This document shows positions 1-12,555 of a DNA stretch of 64,000 nt, in pieces. Within the stretch, counting starts at the first letter, position 1; every line of letters begins with the position of its first letter. A program made the translations under genes and the position numbers. Source of the stretch: Haemonchus contortus (lineage: Eukaryota; Nematoda; Chromadorea; Rhabditida; Trichostrongylidae); NCBI GenBank assembly GCA_000469685.2, contig LS997565.1, positions 47,951,836 to 48,015,835 on the forward strand, written 5' to 3'. The notes under the pieces are model-generated. The model was not told the DNA's origin and made no database searches. It saw only the letters and a program-made list of their open reading frames with translations.

Positions 1-2837
1 AGGTTATCTCTCAATTAGTGGGCAGATACTTTCCCGAGCGAATCCCTGTTCTTATTCTAGAACGCAGTGTTTTACAGTTAGTGTACCAGGACTTGCTGTG
101 TGCAACCCGCGTAAGAACGTATTCAACCGCGACCTCTTGCGGACAGATAAGGAGGACTGAAGCAAGACCATTCCTCCAGTTCCTCGACAACTAGGCAACC
201 ACAGCTTCGAACGCAAAGCGGCGAGCCGGTCATTATAAGCCTCGCACAATTGGAAATTACAGGAACTTTGCAATGGAGCACATGATGAAGTACTAAAAAA
301 TTCACAAAAACCTGGAGTGGTGAAGTAGACACGCCCATACGCCGTACTTTTTACCCACCCACCGCACTGAGGTGGTAGGCCGCTGGGGGGGGGGGGGGGG
401 GGGAGGACGAAAAGATATTCCTGGATAAAAAAGGTGCTTAATAAGCAGGGCTACAAGTTCAAAAACACCGGTTATTTTTGTAAATTAAGGAGGAAAAGTT
501 GACTCGAAGACCTGTTTGATCTCGTCGGGCGCAATAAGACACTTTGTCGATCCTAACCGGAAAACATCGTCTCGATGAAGCCCCCTGGCCGTAAATTAGA
601 AATTGTCTAGAAATTCCGTGAAAGAAGTTCCTAACTTCATAACCTTAGATTATTGATCACTCAGGAGCCCTCCTAAATCCGATGGATGTCTCGGTGTGGT
701 CATGGAGATAAGAGCATGCATTAGCCCGAACAAAATCTTAGATAATTTCGTAAATGCCCAAAAAGCCGGGGTCAACTCGTTGATCATAGCAGCGTGTCAG
801 CGTCACCGTCTATAGTCTTTCCTGGGGTTGTATGAAAGCGGAAAGCATCAGATCTCAATTTCAATGTACTATTTTATTAGGAGATTAGTGAATAATACTT
901 TTCTGGAATTGGTTTGCCTTATCAGTTTACTATTTGTTTTCGGGGACGTGTGTTTGTGAAACCATAATTTTGGCCCACCCTGTACTAAGAAAGAAAAGGA
1001 GTAGGAGAAGGAGGATCAAAAAGAATGTACTGTGTAAATTCGGGCGAGCTTCAAAGATTTTCAAAATAAGCAATTACGACTGAAATAGAATCCGGAGGAA
1101 ATGATCAATACCGTTATGAAAAGCGTTCGAAGAATGATACGTTGCATGTTTGCATTCACGTACATACGTTGAAATGATTTATCTCATACCTGCTGACGGA
1201 TTTTCATCAAATTTCAACAAGTGTCGGAAAAGAGCCTGAGTCATCAACCTTTTCACTGGTCCCATTTTCCGCTTGTTACCCGCTTGACCCTTTTGTCTGG
1301 AACACAGACCAGCAGCGTTTATACATAGGGTTCATAAAATAAAAGCATAGTGCTACTCGTAAGACATACTCTCTTACGAGGGCCCGCGATTCACGCGTGA
1401 CCCCATCAGAGCTCTTCGCGCACACCATTGCTTCAGAACCCTTTCGTTGAGATGGTCCAAATAAGGTTTGCAGTAGTCCACGGCTTCACCATGAGTTAGA
1501 GCGAATCTCTTCAGTATGGCAATGAAGACCTAATACTTCAAGATTTAGAATTGACTTCATAGGTAACAATTTACTTGTCAAACGTTCGAAATAAGAGTAA
1601 CTTCAAATTTTTTGATCCTAAAAAAGCAATCCTTCTGTAAGCGTGCATAGTTGGTCATTTTTTTCTACTAATGTTTTATGATTTATTGTTTCTCCTATTA
1701 TCATGGAAGGGTCCGACGACCTCATTCTATTGACGCGTGAATCGCACCACATCCCTTTGTTACCACTTATATCATCTGTAATGATTTTTAGAAGCCAGTA
1801 ATTTTTCTAAAAAGCTTGGCATTGCACTCATTCTGGTCTTCAGTGTGTGGTCTCCTTTCGATCACCTGCGTGCCCTGGGGGTCCCAAACTTTAGTGAGGC
1901 AAAGGCGACGGTTGATGGGCTAGTCACAAATTGCTGTTTCCCTTTCAAGCTCTAAAGGATGCGATCCGAGTCTACGGCTTAATAAAGCGTACAGGCAAAC
2001 CTTGTGAAGAGTTCGAGGAGACAACTCATTTCTCCAATGGATTATTTTGTTTCTATTTCTTTCCTTTCCACCTTTCTTTTGTCCATTCTTTTTTCATTTA
2101 TCCTGATTCCTGTAGTGCAACACCGAATCGCAAACAAAACGCAACATCTAATCACATCACAGAAGGAACTGAAAAGAAAGACTGTCATAAACTAATGCGC
2201 ATTGAGGCAAGTCAAATGGACAGCATACCTCCAGTTTTCTGAAGGTTTCTTCTGCTCACACCAGCCTCTTTTGCTTTTTCTCATGTAATCAATGCGAGTG
2301 TTAATCTGGCATACTTTAGAAACACCCTTGAGGGATGGCCATCTTGCCCCACCAGAACAAAGCGTTTTATGAAACTCGAAATTGTCAAAAAACACTATTT
2401 AACTTCCCCCGGATTGTAGACAGGTAGACTACTTAAGACTCCTTTGTTTCCGTCGAAATCTGGTGAATGTTTTACACTGCTAAGCCGTACAGGTCTGCTA
2501 GGGTACAACCTCTCTCTCCTCTGTCCTAATCGTCTTCGTCAAGACATTGGAAGTATGTTGGAAGTCTTGGTTTGTAGATCACTATATCAAAACACTATGC
2601 GTTTTAGACCAATTGCTACAGAATGTTGACTACAAAAAAAATCAAGGCTAAGTGAACGGGGGTCCGCTGAAATCATTGGATAAGAACCAAGCAGTGATAT
2701 AGTGAATATCATGACATTACAAGAGCATATAAAACATAATGAAAACTTTTAGTCGAAAATTATGAGATCCTTGAGGTATGCTTTTGTTTTGTGCATCCCG
2801 TATTTTTTCAGGAGTCATGACGAACCGGGGCGGAGGT
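1..2837. other. gene-free stretch with a poly-G run
   Basis: I see no supportable gene here. All open frames are short, lack family motifs and overlap each other. The only marked feature is an uninterrupted run of 19 G at 385-403. The stretch is AT-rich intergenic DNA upstream of the first receptor gene. Confidence 0.6.
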
Positions 2838-3215
2838 GATGTAGTGTCAAGAGGAGCATTACCACAAATACATATGGTCACGGGTTCGAGCCTCACATCA
2901 ATATCCGCCTAGTCCAATCAAGCCTTCCATCATTTCAAGGTCGCTATATTGGTAGGGTAGTGGTAAGAGGCTCACTCTGAACACACACGGTCATGGGTTT
3001 GAATCCCGAATCGAAATTCACCTGGAACAACCAAGCCTCCCATCCCTCTAAGGTCGTGACATTGGTAACATACTAGCCTTGAGGATAAAATTACTGATTT
3101 ATACATCGGTTGGCCATCGCAAGTCATTGTATAGGCCCATAAGTATTCAATACACCACTACGATTCCGAATGGAGGTCGAATGCAGGTGCGCATCCCGTA
3201 TGCAGGATATGCAGG
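2838..3215 (+). repeat. tRNA-derived SINE, two heads in tandem
   Basis: Two successive units each carry a polymerase III A-box-like stretch (GTAGTGTCAAGAGG, then GTAGTGGTAAGAGG) followed about 35 bases later by a B-box-like GGTTCGAGCC or GGTTTGAATCC. The second head runs on into the common SINE body (TTGGCCATCGCAAGTCATTG). The same body occurs near 11508, 21949, 27380, 32058 and 60945. The head is tRNA-like but does not fold into a full cloverleaf, so I call it a SINE and not a tRNA gene. Confidence 0.7.
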
Positions 3216-3824
3216 ATTTTTCAACGCCTGAAGATTTCATCGTTTATTTTAAGGCCAGGTAGCCTACGGTAGTCAAGAATGCAATGCTACAATCTGTTGT
3301 AGTTTGGTGGAGATCTTCATAACTTAAGAATGTATCCCTTCCCTAGGTATTTCCGGAAGAGTCAGTGTATTTAGGATAATTTGTTATCGAAAAGGTTTTC
3401 GGTCTCACCACGCACTACGACTATTTAAACTGCACATAAAAATAAGTTCTTAGTTATCACTTCCTTCTAGATGGTCTCCGCTTTCCGCGAATGATTTATG
3501 TATCAACACAATAATAACCACGTCAACTTCTGTTCACTGAATTAACCGCCAGTAACTGGAATGAATTCCATCTGAGCTTTTATCTTTTCGATACTAATTA
3601 CCGTTGTTGATCTTCTGCACCAGTTAGCATTTGATGCTACTGTAAACAATACTAGCTGAACAATCTCTACAAGTAATTCAGCTTCGAGGAGTCGTTGCTC
3701 TGTTTCGGTGCCAGCCTAAACTTATGAATTTAGTTTGGAGCTTAACCAAAAGCTGTTCGGTTTAGTATGCTCTGACATCGTACTCTCCCGAATATTAGAG
3801 AAGTGTATGCTGTGAAATCGGGTG
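3216..3824. other. gene-free stretch
   Basis: AT-rich sequence between a SINE and a GC-rich MITE. I see no coding signal, exon motif or repeat in it. Confidence 0.5.
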
Positions 3825-4072
3825 TGTTGCGATTCGTGCGATTCTGGGTGCGCGCGGCAAATTGGGCGGCGAAATTCGCGATGATTAAAACAACTCCTGC
3901 GCCTATCATTGGGTCACAAACTTGAAGTAGAGTACTTTAGTAGGGTCGGACAATCCTACTTACCTTTTTATTTCAAATTTGGACCCCAACTATAGGCGCA
4001 GGAATCTTTCAATCATCGCGAATATCGCCGCGCAGTTTGCCGCGCGCACCCGGAATCGCACGAATCGCACGT
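3825..4072. repeat. GC-rich palindromic MITE, copy 1
   Basis: The ends are inverted copies: GTTGCGATTCGTGCGATTCT on the left matches the reverse complement of the right end, and the similarity continues inward for most of each half (GCGCGCGGCAAATTG and its complement). The whole unit can fold on itself. Related copies lie at 8830-9073 and 11230-11447. No transposase is encoded, so it is non-autonomous. Confidence 0.75.
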
Positions 4073-4602
4073 CCCCCTGTGAAATCTGTCTTTCATCTGA
4101 ATTGGCCTCGTTTTTCTGCGAATCAAGCACTTGCGTGGGCGTAGCAGCATTCATGCAATTACTCATTTATTTAATTACTAGCCTCATTACAATGAAAACG
4201 TCGACACACAAGAACATTTTTTACATCTTGGCCTGGAGAAGACGTGCTATCGATGTCTTGGTTCTTGCAAAATTTCTGATACCATATACTACTGCGGCAA
4301 GGAATCGCACTTGTCTAGAGATTCCATGGAAAACCTCGGAAAAATCATCTATCAAATCGTCGAAAGTCTTACAAACAAATACGCATGCTTGTTGAACAAG
4401 ATCTCGTTGTCTCAATGTATCAGTTCATCATTCTACGTGATTTGATTTGAATATTATCCAAACAACCGTTTCCGGAATTTCACTGAATGTGTTTTTCATT
4501 GAGAAAACAGAGTGATGCCAGTTTCCTATGTTTATTTGCTCAATTGAGTCAAATTTTTAAGCATTTCAGCACATTCTATTTTCGGCTATAATACGACAAA
4601 AA

Positions 4603-7600
4603 ATGGCGCTTATTGGTCCTCAAACTATCATAGAAGTTTCATTAGCTTCTGTTTATATATTTGTCCTAGTGATTATTATCACGTCCAAATCGGTCGTTTT
4701 CAAGAATGCCTTTTTCATTTTGTTCGTGGCAACAGGTACGAATTTTTACTACCTAGTTAGTTTGATAAAATCAAGGAACAGCGGAAAGGTATTGTTCACG
4801 TTGGAACGTCTTACTGTCCTCTTACCTGGAAAGAACCGTTTCACGGCCATCATCCAAAACATGATGCGGAATTTGAAAAATGAAGCGTCAAATGATTCCA
4901 TGCATAGGAACAAAGGATTCGGTCATTCGATGTTGTTAAAGCTCGTTTGTGTACGCTCCCACGTATTCGGCTCATACTCAGAATCCTAGTGATTTCTAAT
5001 AATTATCAAAGTTAAACCCTGCAATACGTTCTGCCGTTCATACGTGAACTCAGACAGAATTTTTTCCTTGAAATGCGGCTACAAAAACTGAAGTACAGCT
5101 TCGAAATGAGATTGTAACTGATTCTTCAACCTGAGCTCCTTCACCTTATCCTAGTCCTTCTCGAGCCTACCTCCGACCCTTCCATCATCAACAGAATTCT
5201 AATAGATTGAAGCTTTTCTTCACTCTGCTTAAACCAGTTTGCTGAATAAACCCAATGGAGAGATCTTTATGAATTTCCAATTTCTAGATGGCTTACCTTC
5301 GCTATGCTAATGGAAGATTTATGTATATAAGTATTCCATTGTTGAGTTGAGGTGTTGATATTATTTCGTATCCAGTTGATTCACATCTATCTCGAAACTT
5401 TTAGACGAGCAAATAATTCTCAAATATTGAAGGAATTGAGTCTCTCATCACTAAATAGTTCCGTTTTGGGATGGGTCTTCACTTTGACTCTCATTCAAGA
5501 GTGCGATTGCACCTGAATGCGTGTGGGGCTCGTAACTAGCACTGACTTAGCCCCAAATAGGCATATCCTTCATATTAGACGAGTCCAGTAAACCGATCCC
5601 GAATATAGGCTTGGTTGGCCAGGAGGATATTGCGTTATTTCGCAAAAAGCATACGTTTGAGAGGTCCGTTTGGTAAATATGTTCAAACAGCGTTGTAAAC
5701 AATGAATCATACGTGGAGCATGTGGAGGTATCCGTACCCATTTAGGCATAGCAGACGTTACATCTCTATTCGCAAACGTTCTCCTTCGTATGAACCGTGA
5801 GCTTAGGTTGGGAGAAGAGTTCCAATACGTAGTACTATATCTTGCTTTGGCCAGTGGTATAAGCTTCGTTGTTCATATGTTTGGAAATATGTTGATAGCA
5901 GTTAATCGATATACTAGTATTCGCCATTCTGCGATATATGAAGAGGTAAGTGGTCTCCATTTCAACTCACGTTCTAATTTTCGCATCACACACTTTTCGA
6001 ACCTATTCCAGTAGTCAGACGAGAAGTCATTTGGAATCTTTCAAGACGAACCTTCTTTCAGATTTGGACCAGAAAAAACCTATGCGCTGTCATCATGGTC
6101 CAATACCTTGTGAGCATTGCTTGTTCAATATATATAGTGACATCGAAACTGGTGTACATCCATAACGAGGACGGAACAACCATACTCAAGGGTTTTGATG
6201 TACACATTGACGTGGTTAGTCTGCTCATTTCTATTACACAAAATTCCAGGTTAAGACAGCACCCACAAAAGCATGTAAGGAACCTTACTGCTCGTTAAAA
6301 ACGCGACTGAGCGGTTTGTTCCCTATTCCGTTCTGAGTAGACTTGTTACAAAAGTTTTGAAAATCGGGTATAGCATCGAACTCTTCTAACTAAGCCGTGC
6401 CATCTGGTGCTCTTTAGGTCCAAAAAAGCGATTCGTTCGTGCTTTATTGCGTCAGCATGAGTTTTCTTACAGCGGGTAATGTATGAATGAACAAAATATT
6501 AGGTAAAAATCGCAATGAGTCCAAAATCGGTCCCCTTCGTTGGTCATAAACATTCTATTTTTCATGGCCAGTTTCATTACTTCTTAACTCAATGATTCCA
6601 TCATAAATTAAAAAAAATTGAAGAAAATTCTTCAAAGTGGATCCCAATAAGAGGCTAACACGAGAATTTGGTGACTCGGTTACTGTGAGCAGTATTGTGC
6701 GTGTCAGATCACCTGTACGCAGTGCACGTGGTCGGGATCTACCTGGAATACATACATTAGATTAACGTATTGTATGATGAACATGAACATCAAGCCAGAA
6801 AATAGTAACAGTAAAAAACTACGAATTTTCCAGTTTATCAGATGTACATATTTTGGAGCTTGCGCGATTTACGCTATAGTGAGCGTTACACTTAATGCAA
6901 GGACGTTGGCTGAATGGCATCGAATATCGAAAATAACCGATTTCACCAGGAACAGGAAACATGAAAAGGTAAGAGAGACAGGGGTTTCTGAGAAATTCCT
7001 TCCGTGACATCTTGACTTGGACATCATCGAAATCAACCTTTTAAACATAAGCTCTGAAATTAAAGGACATGTCGGTCTTGGTAGTGTAATGAATAAAGAG
7101 CAGGGTGTCCGCAAAGCGCAAGTACGAGTTCGAGTTCATTACGAGGATGGAGTTTGCCCATAACTCGTCACCCTTGTGACTCTATTGACATGTTTCTGAA
7201 TTTAGCGTCTTCTACTGTTTACAATGGTTGTATTTATCTTCACAATGCTGATGTGTTCGCAACAGTTTATAAGAGCGATTTCTTCTATTACTAATAATAA
7301 TCAAATGTATCTGTGGGCGAGCGGGCAGTTCGTTTTTTTCTGTTCTGCTTCCCTTCCATTACGGAAGCCGCATCATTTTTCTCGAGTAAAGCCTGAGCAT
7401 GATGTAATCCATTCCTCATCCATACAGCCAGTTTTTGGAAAGTGATGAAATATGTACTGTCACTTGAAAATTACACGGTGTTGATAATCATTAGTTCTTT
7501 TCGGTGCGGGGCACTCTTTGAATAGAGAAAAAGTCGTCTATTTGTCTTCATTCGACTGTTTCAGTTTTTCTGGATAAATGACATCATGATCAGTATACCA

Positions 7601-7792
7601 CCGATTTCTCTAATGGCGCTTTCATCGGACCTTCGACGAAATATTGTCGACTTTCTTCGTATAAAGAGGTCCACAGGTAGGACCGTTCTTGTGGGAGCTG
7701 TTTTCGTTACAAGGACATCCAATACGACAACGAATAATGCTGGTAGATCTTTTTCCAAAGATGTTTGCTCAACGCTTACAGATTCATTTTAG
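4603..7792 (+). CDS. seven-TM chemoreceptor A (Srg superfamily, Srv-like); possible exon 5 splice defect
   Basis: This is a putative G protein-coupled chemosensory receptor of the plasma membrane. Exons by splice signals are 4603-4735, 5746-5945, 6062-6214, 6834-6968, 7206-7328 and 7565-7792. Exon 1 codes TM1 (IIEVSLASVYIFVLVII). Exon 2 codes TM2-TM3 and ends in the loop motif NRYTS. Exon 3 starts IWTRKN (TM4), exon 4 holds TM5, exon 5 TM6 (FTMLMCSQQF), and exon 6 TM7 with a Ser/Thr-rich tail. Exon lengths match the paralogues at 21, 36 and 43 kb. The odd point is the exon 5 end, which reads GGGCAG then TTCG; a normal donor would read CAG then GTTCG. One base seems lost, so the only nearby GT shifts the frame and stops at once. 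The ATG is the first in frame and follows an AT-rich leader. Srv membership is my best guess from NRY/IW motifs. The gene may be decaying. Confidence 0.72.
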
Positions 7793-8573
7793 TGATTCAA
7801 TCAATTTTTAGGGCCTCGAAAGACATTTTTGTAGATGATGAACTTCGATATCGAGGCTTTATCCTGCTGAAGCTCATTTTGTTACTAATAAATCAGTTCT
7901 CGTGTTATAAAATGACCATCTTTTTTGAATACTCAGCTATGAATTTTTTGAATAAAGAATTTGGAATGTTCTAGCCAGCATTGCCTTACAGCTCACAACA
8001 ACATTGCAGGCTCGTGAACTCCCTTGTTTGCCCTTCAGAAAATATCAGCTAAACAAGCTCTTCCCCGACCAATGCTTCTGAAAAGTTTAACATCATCTGT
8101 GTTCACTATAACCGACCTTCCAAAAATAGCATTGGCACACTCGGATACGGTATCTTCTCCCCGAAAACGGCGTCGTGCGCTCCGCACCCGCAGTGTATCG
8201 CGCGATTGCGATGGGAGATTGGAGCGCGCAATTTGTGAGGTAGGGAGTCCTTTGATTATTTGAGTTGGCTGGCCGCTCCCTTCAACTCCAATGCGGTCTT
8301 GATCGTCGCTGATATACGAGGAGTTATTCTAATTAATTAATTCTGGTAAACATGAAAAAGAAATGGAGCAGAAAAAACGATTAAAAGTAATAAAAAAAGA
8401 AAGGCAATCAACGAAAAATCTGCGTCCTATCGATTGGCGGGGAGGCGGGGTGGGTGTGGTAATTTGCAGTGAGATTTGCCGCGTGCCCAAGGTGAACGTA
8501 GGTAAACGGGGAGAACTTTTGTCACCCGACACCCATAGGAGTGATCCCTTGCGTGTACTACATTACTTTATTT
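7793..8573. other. gene-free stretch
   Basis: Downstream flank of receptor A. It contains an AATAAA at about 7955, far from the stop codon. A GC-rich patch at 8155-8240 hints at a degraded GC-rich repeat. No gene is supported. Confidence 0.45.
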
Positions 8574-8829
8574 AAAGGCACTGTTCACGAAAAAATGGTT
8601 TCGGAGATTAGCAAATGGTTTGAATTCGACGCCCCCTCTGTTACCATTTGTGCAGAAATGAGGTCGGAAAACGGCTGGATAGGGCACAATGAGGGGCCGG
8701 AGAGTTATCCACGGTAGCCCTCCGCCCCTCGCTAGGCTGACTACGGGTTCAAGTTGCCCTCTACCACTTTCGCATTGGAGCGAAGTTGAGTTGATGAAAA
8801 GTCGATAAGCTGGTTGGCAAGGGGGGACG
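8574..8829 (+). mobile_element. truncated MITE with CACAGTTCACGATAA-type end
   Basis: It opens with AAAGGCACTGTTCACGAAAA, a variant of the terminal repeat seen intact at 26342, 30654, 49790 and 60402. The internal text (CGGAAAACGGCTGGATAG) resembles the copy at 30654. The right end is missing because the GC-rich MITE begins at 8830. Confidence 0.6.
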
Positions 8830-9073
8830 AGCGATTCGTGCGATTCTAGGTGCGCGCGGCTAGTTGCACGGCGAAATTCGCGATTATTAAAACAACCCCT
8901 GCGCCTATCATTGGGGCACAAATTTGAAGCAGAGTACTTTAGTAGGGTCGGACAATCATACTAACTAACTTTACTTCAAATTTGGGCCCAAATGATGAAC
9001 GTTGCAGTCGTCCAAATGGCACCGAATTTCGCCGCGCAATTTGTCGCACGCACCCAGAATCGCACGAATCGCA
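8830..9073. repeat. GC-rich palindromic MITE, copy 2
   Basis: Same element as 3825-4072, with matching inverted ends (GCGATTCGTGCGATTCT) and the shared centre GAGTACTTTAGTAGGGTCGG. It abuts the truncated MITE on its left. Confidence 0.75.
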
Positions 9074-9080
9074 ACACACC

Positions 9081-9162
9081 CGTTGGCAAGTTGCCAGGGA
9101 CGCAATGTGTTGTCTGCTATTGCAGACAACACATTGCGTCTCTGGCAATTTGCCAATTTGCC
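9081..9162. repeat. near-perfect hairpin
   Basis: The left arm TTGCCAGGGACGCAATGTG continuing through TTGTCTGC pairs with its inverse within a few bases, giving an almost uninterrupted stem of about 29 bp with a tiny loop. It lies directly next to the GC-rich MITE and may be part of a nested insertion. Confidence 0.7.
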
Positions 9163-10363
9163 GTCTTTGGCGATTTCCCAATTTTCCCGACTCCTAAACC
9201 GCCGTTATTTCAATGTGAAACTCGTTCAACCCCCCTTTCCAGCTCTTTTTGACCTCTTGTAGTTCTTTTTGTTCATCGTTTTTTGCGCTTTTTTCGTTGT
9301 TATCGCTTTATTCTAGAGTAGTTCTATCAATTCCCGTCAAAAAAGGGTACCCTAAATTTATCTAGTGGTGCCTTTAACTACCGGATTATTGCATGCGTCG
9401 TACATGATAGGTTGACACAAACAGGGTACAGAATGCTGCAGATAGCATGAGGACGGCAAGTGACCACTCTTAGTCACAGTCTGTGGCTTACGGCTCTTGC
9501 CATTATCCATGCTTCCATCGTACTTGTCTCGGAGCCTAGTCGCCCTTCGTCCTGCTGTGCGCACTCTTCAATAGTTTCAGTGGATCCCGAATTGGATTCC
9601 ATCTCACTATTGTCTTCTACTACAGTAATGAGCTTGGACGCTGCAGTATTGCAAGGATGTTGAGAGGTTCGGGTGGCCATGTATGAGTGTGAGCAGTATC
9701 CGCCCCACCGCAGTTAAAAATGGGGTTCTCTTAGACGTATATTTCAGTAGTTTCAGTATACAATAGTTACTCACGGGTTTTACAACCACTCATTCCTTCC
9801 TCATATATTCGCAGTTACTTCATAAACTCACGTAATTCATACACGTGTGTATAGAGTACGTAAACTGTACGGTTATGCTGTATCTGGAAGTCATCCCACA
9901 GAGCCCGCTGGAACGCAGTTCGTAGTGATCCACCCGTTCAGCGCATCAAGGGAGCTCAGCGTTGGCCGAACAATCCCCAAGTGTACTGCAGAGGCAGCAC
10001 GAATTCGAAGTAGCTGGTGTGGACACTGGTGAAGTCTACTGAGTTCGCATGGCAGAGGGTGTGGGGTATGAGTATGAGGTAAGACCCGGTCCTGGCCACA
10101 CTGTCTCGACTGCCAGCACAAGCGATCCACCGATGCAATCGGCAAGGTAGTCCGCAATGCACGTCACTAGGTATTCATTATTCACTTCAATTGACACTTT
10201 GACCTAGCTTACACGTTTGCATCATGCTGCATGCTAACATCAGCACCTCCATGTTGAACACGGATGAACGTAGTCTAGCAAACCACAGTGAATGTTCGCA
10301 TTGATCAAGAGTGTCGGATGATTGTGCGGAAGAGCTCAAAGATGGTCGTTCAGCGGATACATA
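9163..10363. other. gene-free stretch
   Basis: Several overlapping short frames occur on both strands, none with a recognisable motif or exon pattern. I see no supportable feature. Confidence 0.45.
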
Positions 10364-10871
10364 CAGTAGCGCTCAAAAGTATTCGGCGAAATGCTTCTTC
10401 AGTTATAATTTTCAGCCGTAACTTCTTTCCTACTAGATCTAATCATGCGAAATTTTAGTATGTGTAGCATTGGTGTAGTGTGAATATTTACCACTATTAA
10501 CCTGCATTTCGAAGATGTTCGATATCCAAAAGGGAATATGATCAAAAGATCAACTGGAATTACAAATGGTGGTCTTTCTAGGAGTCCTTTCCTTTTTGCC
10601 ATGTCTTAGGTGTACGAGGACTAATGTCGAACCCAGAAGAGAAGAAAAACGTACATAAGGTCGGAATAAGTGCAGACGTCGCAAAATTGCTTTGAGCACA
10701 GTCTACAAACGCCTCCCCATTAGTATGTGGATATGGCTGTTTTGCAGTCAGGTAGTGATGGACAGTGTAAAAGATGTTCCAGCTATACGTATCAAAATTT
10801 CATGAAATTCGCTCCACTGGGAAAAAAGTTACGGCAAGTTAAAGTTGGCCGAATACTTTTGAGCGCTACTG
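10364..10871. mobile_element. Tc1/mariner-like MITE, copy 1
   Basis: Terminal inverted repeats CAGTAGCGCTCAAAAGTATT and its complement bound a 508 bp unit flanked by TA on both sides, the hallmark target of Tc1/mariner transposons. It encodes no transposase. Copies at 35443, 39408 and 41779 share ends and internal text (CTACTGGATCTAATCATGCG-like stretch). Confidence 0.88.
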
Positions 10872-11229
10872 TATTTTCTCTTCGGCGCCTCTCTCAGGCC
10901 TCTTCTTGCAAACAGATGTATGATCAAAGTTGCGAAGTTTCTATGTGATGGTTAAAGCCAACATAAGAACTTCCACTAACTATTTGCAAGTTATTGCATT
11001 TAATTATTCATTTATAACATGATTCTAAAAAAAACTTGTAAATCACTACTCAAACCGGTGTTTTTCGCCCAGAGTGTTTTTTTACATTACAGTCTCCAAT
11101 ACGCATAGTTATCGTTACAACTTGTCATCGCTAACAACTTATTGCCGTTAACAACTAGTTAGAGTTGGCACCTTGATGATAAAACGAACCCAAAGAAATT
11201 GTGCTCTTCAAACTGGGTATGGGTACATA

Positions 11230-11447
11230 CTGCGTCCGCGGCAAATCGCGCGGCGAAGTGCGTGGTGATTCGAACGGCTTGGTGCCCATCATTTTGGTCC
11301 AAATTTGATGTAGACTAGTTTAGTAGGGCCAGATGATCCTTCTAATCTTCTTTACTTCAAATTTGGGCCTCAATGATAGGAGCCAGAGTCGCTCGAATCA
11401 CCACGCTCTCCGTCGCGCAATTTGCCGCGCGCACCCTCAGACGCACG
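11230..11447. repeat. GC-rich palindromic MITE, copy 3
   Basis: A more diverged relative of 3825-4072 and 8830-9073. It keeps the paired GCGGCAAATCGCGCGGCGAA and GCGCGCAATTTGCCGCG arms and the centre TTTAGTAGGGCC. The tips are eroded. Confidence 0.65.
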
Positions 11448-11507
11448 TAAGTTCCGTCCCCCCCTCCCCTTCAAACTCAGTAATTCAGCGTTAATAGTAC
11501 AAAAGTA

Positions 11508-11806
11508 AAAATAATGTTTTTGGCGTTAATCAATTCCGTCTGAGGGATGCGCCCCCGCACTCTACTTCTAATCAGAATCGTAATGGTGTATGAGTGCGTA
11601 TGTTGCCTATACATACAATGAATTGCGGTGGCCAGCCGATGAGCAAGTCAGTGCTTTTATCCTCTCAGACGAGTCTGGTACCACTCACCGATCCCGGAGG
11701 GATGGAAGGCTCGGCTTGCCTAGGCCGATATCGATTCGGAATTCAAACCCGTGGCCGTGCGTGTGAGATAGTACGCCACTTGCCACTACACCACCTCCAT
11801 CCCAGC
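11508..11806 (-). repeat. tRNA-derived SINE, near full length
   Basis: On the minus strand the head reads GGTGGTGTAGTGGCAAGTGG (A box region), then GGGTTTGAATTCC (B box region), then the body with GATAAAAGCACTGACTTG and GGCTGGCCACCGCAA. The tail ends near the GCGCATCCCTCAGACGG motif also present at 32058-32345. It lies between a GC-rich MITE and a foldback element. Confidence 0.75.
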
Positions 11807-11940
11807 GTTAGTAGTATTGGCATTAATTAGATATTCAGCTTACTTCACTTCTCATAATAACAATATGTAAGCTGTATGCTTTAAAAATCATCTTCTCTAA
11901 GCCTCAGCATTCACAGCTGAACACATGTGTTTTTTGCTAA

Positions 11941-12213
11941 TGGCTGCTTTCATAGTCCGCCGGCCGGCCGGCCGGCGTGCCGGCGTGCCGGCGAGCGTGC
12001 CGGCGGAGGCAGTGCTAGCTGGGAGGAGGGAGGCAGACAGTGTAAGGCAAACAGTCCACGCCCCTTTGAAGGTTGTTTGTTTTCAACCCCTCGAAGGGGC
12101 GTGGACTGTTTGCCTATATGTCTGCCTCCCTCCTCCCCGCTAGCACTGCCTCCGCCGGCACGCTCGCCGGCACGCCGGCACGCCGGCCGGCCGGCGGACT
12201 ATGAAAGCAGCCA
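11941..12213. mobile_element. foldback element FB1 (GCTGCTTTCATAGTCC family)
   Basis: The unit is an almost complete palindrome. It starts TGGCTGCTTTCATAGTCCGC and ends with the inverse, with CCGGCCGGCCGG tracts inside each tip and a stem through GGAGGGAGGCAGACAG and CAGTCCACGCCCC. The loop is a short T/G-rich stretch near 12073. The paralogous locus at about 29805 lacks it, so it is a discrete insertion. No protein is encoded. Confidence 0.85.
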
Positions 12214-12555
12214 ATCTTTCTTGTTTCTGGACATGACGTCCTGTAGACATTATAAGGACCTCATCGTTATGGCCCCATTTTTTGGATCAAAGCATATGTA
12301 ATCGAGAAATAAACAGTTTTCTCTTGGGATCTCAAGGACAAACAGTTGCTCTTATATTCGAAAAATGTTGATGATTTCGAAAGCTCATTGCTCTTTAGAG
12401 GCAACTCCATCTAGTTATCTGAGTATGACTAGCGTGTTACAGTCGAAATTCCGTGAGGCTGGGAGCAGATGTAGTCATTAAATTGTCGAATATGTACCAT
12501 ATGTTGCTAGATAGCACTTCCATTCAATCTGTATTACTACTGAAAAAATTTGTAG

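Noticed and set aside
2838..2950. tRNA gene suggested by an A box and GGTTCGAGCC B box
   Set aside because: No full cloverleaf or anticodon arm, and the same head recurs fused to a common body in several places, which fits a SINE.
11925..12301. Two overlapping Arg/Pro-rich open frames
   Set aside because: They lie wholly in the GC-rich foldback FB1, which lengthens open frames in every phase. No motif or splice context.
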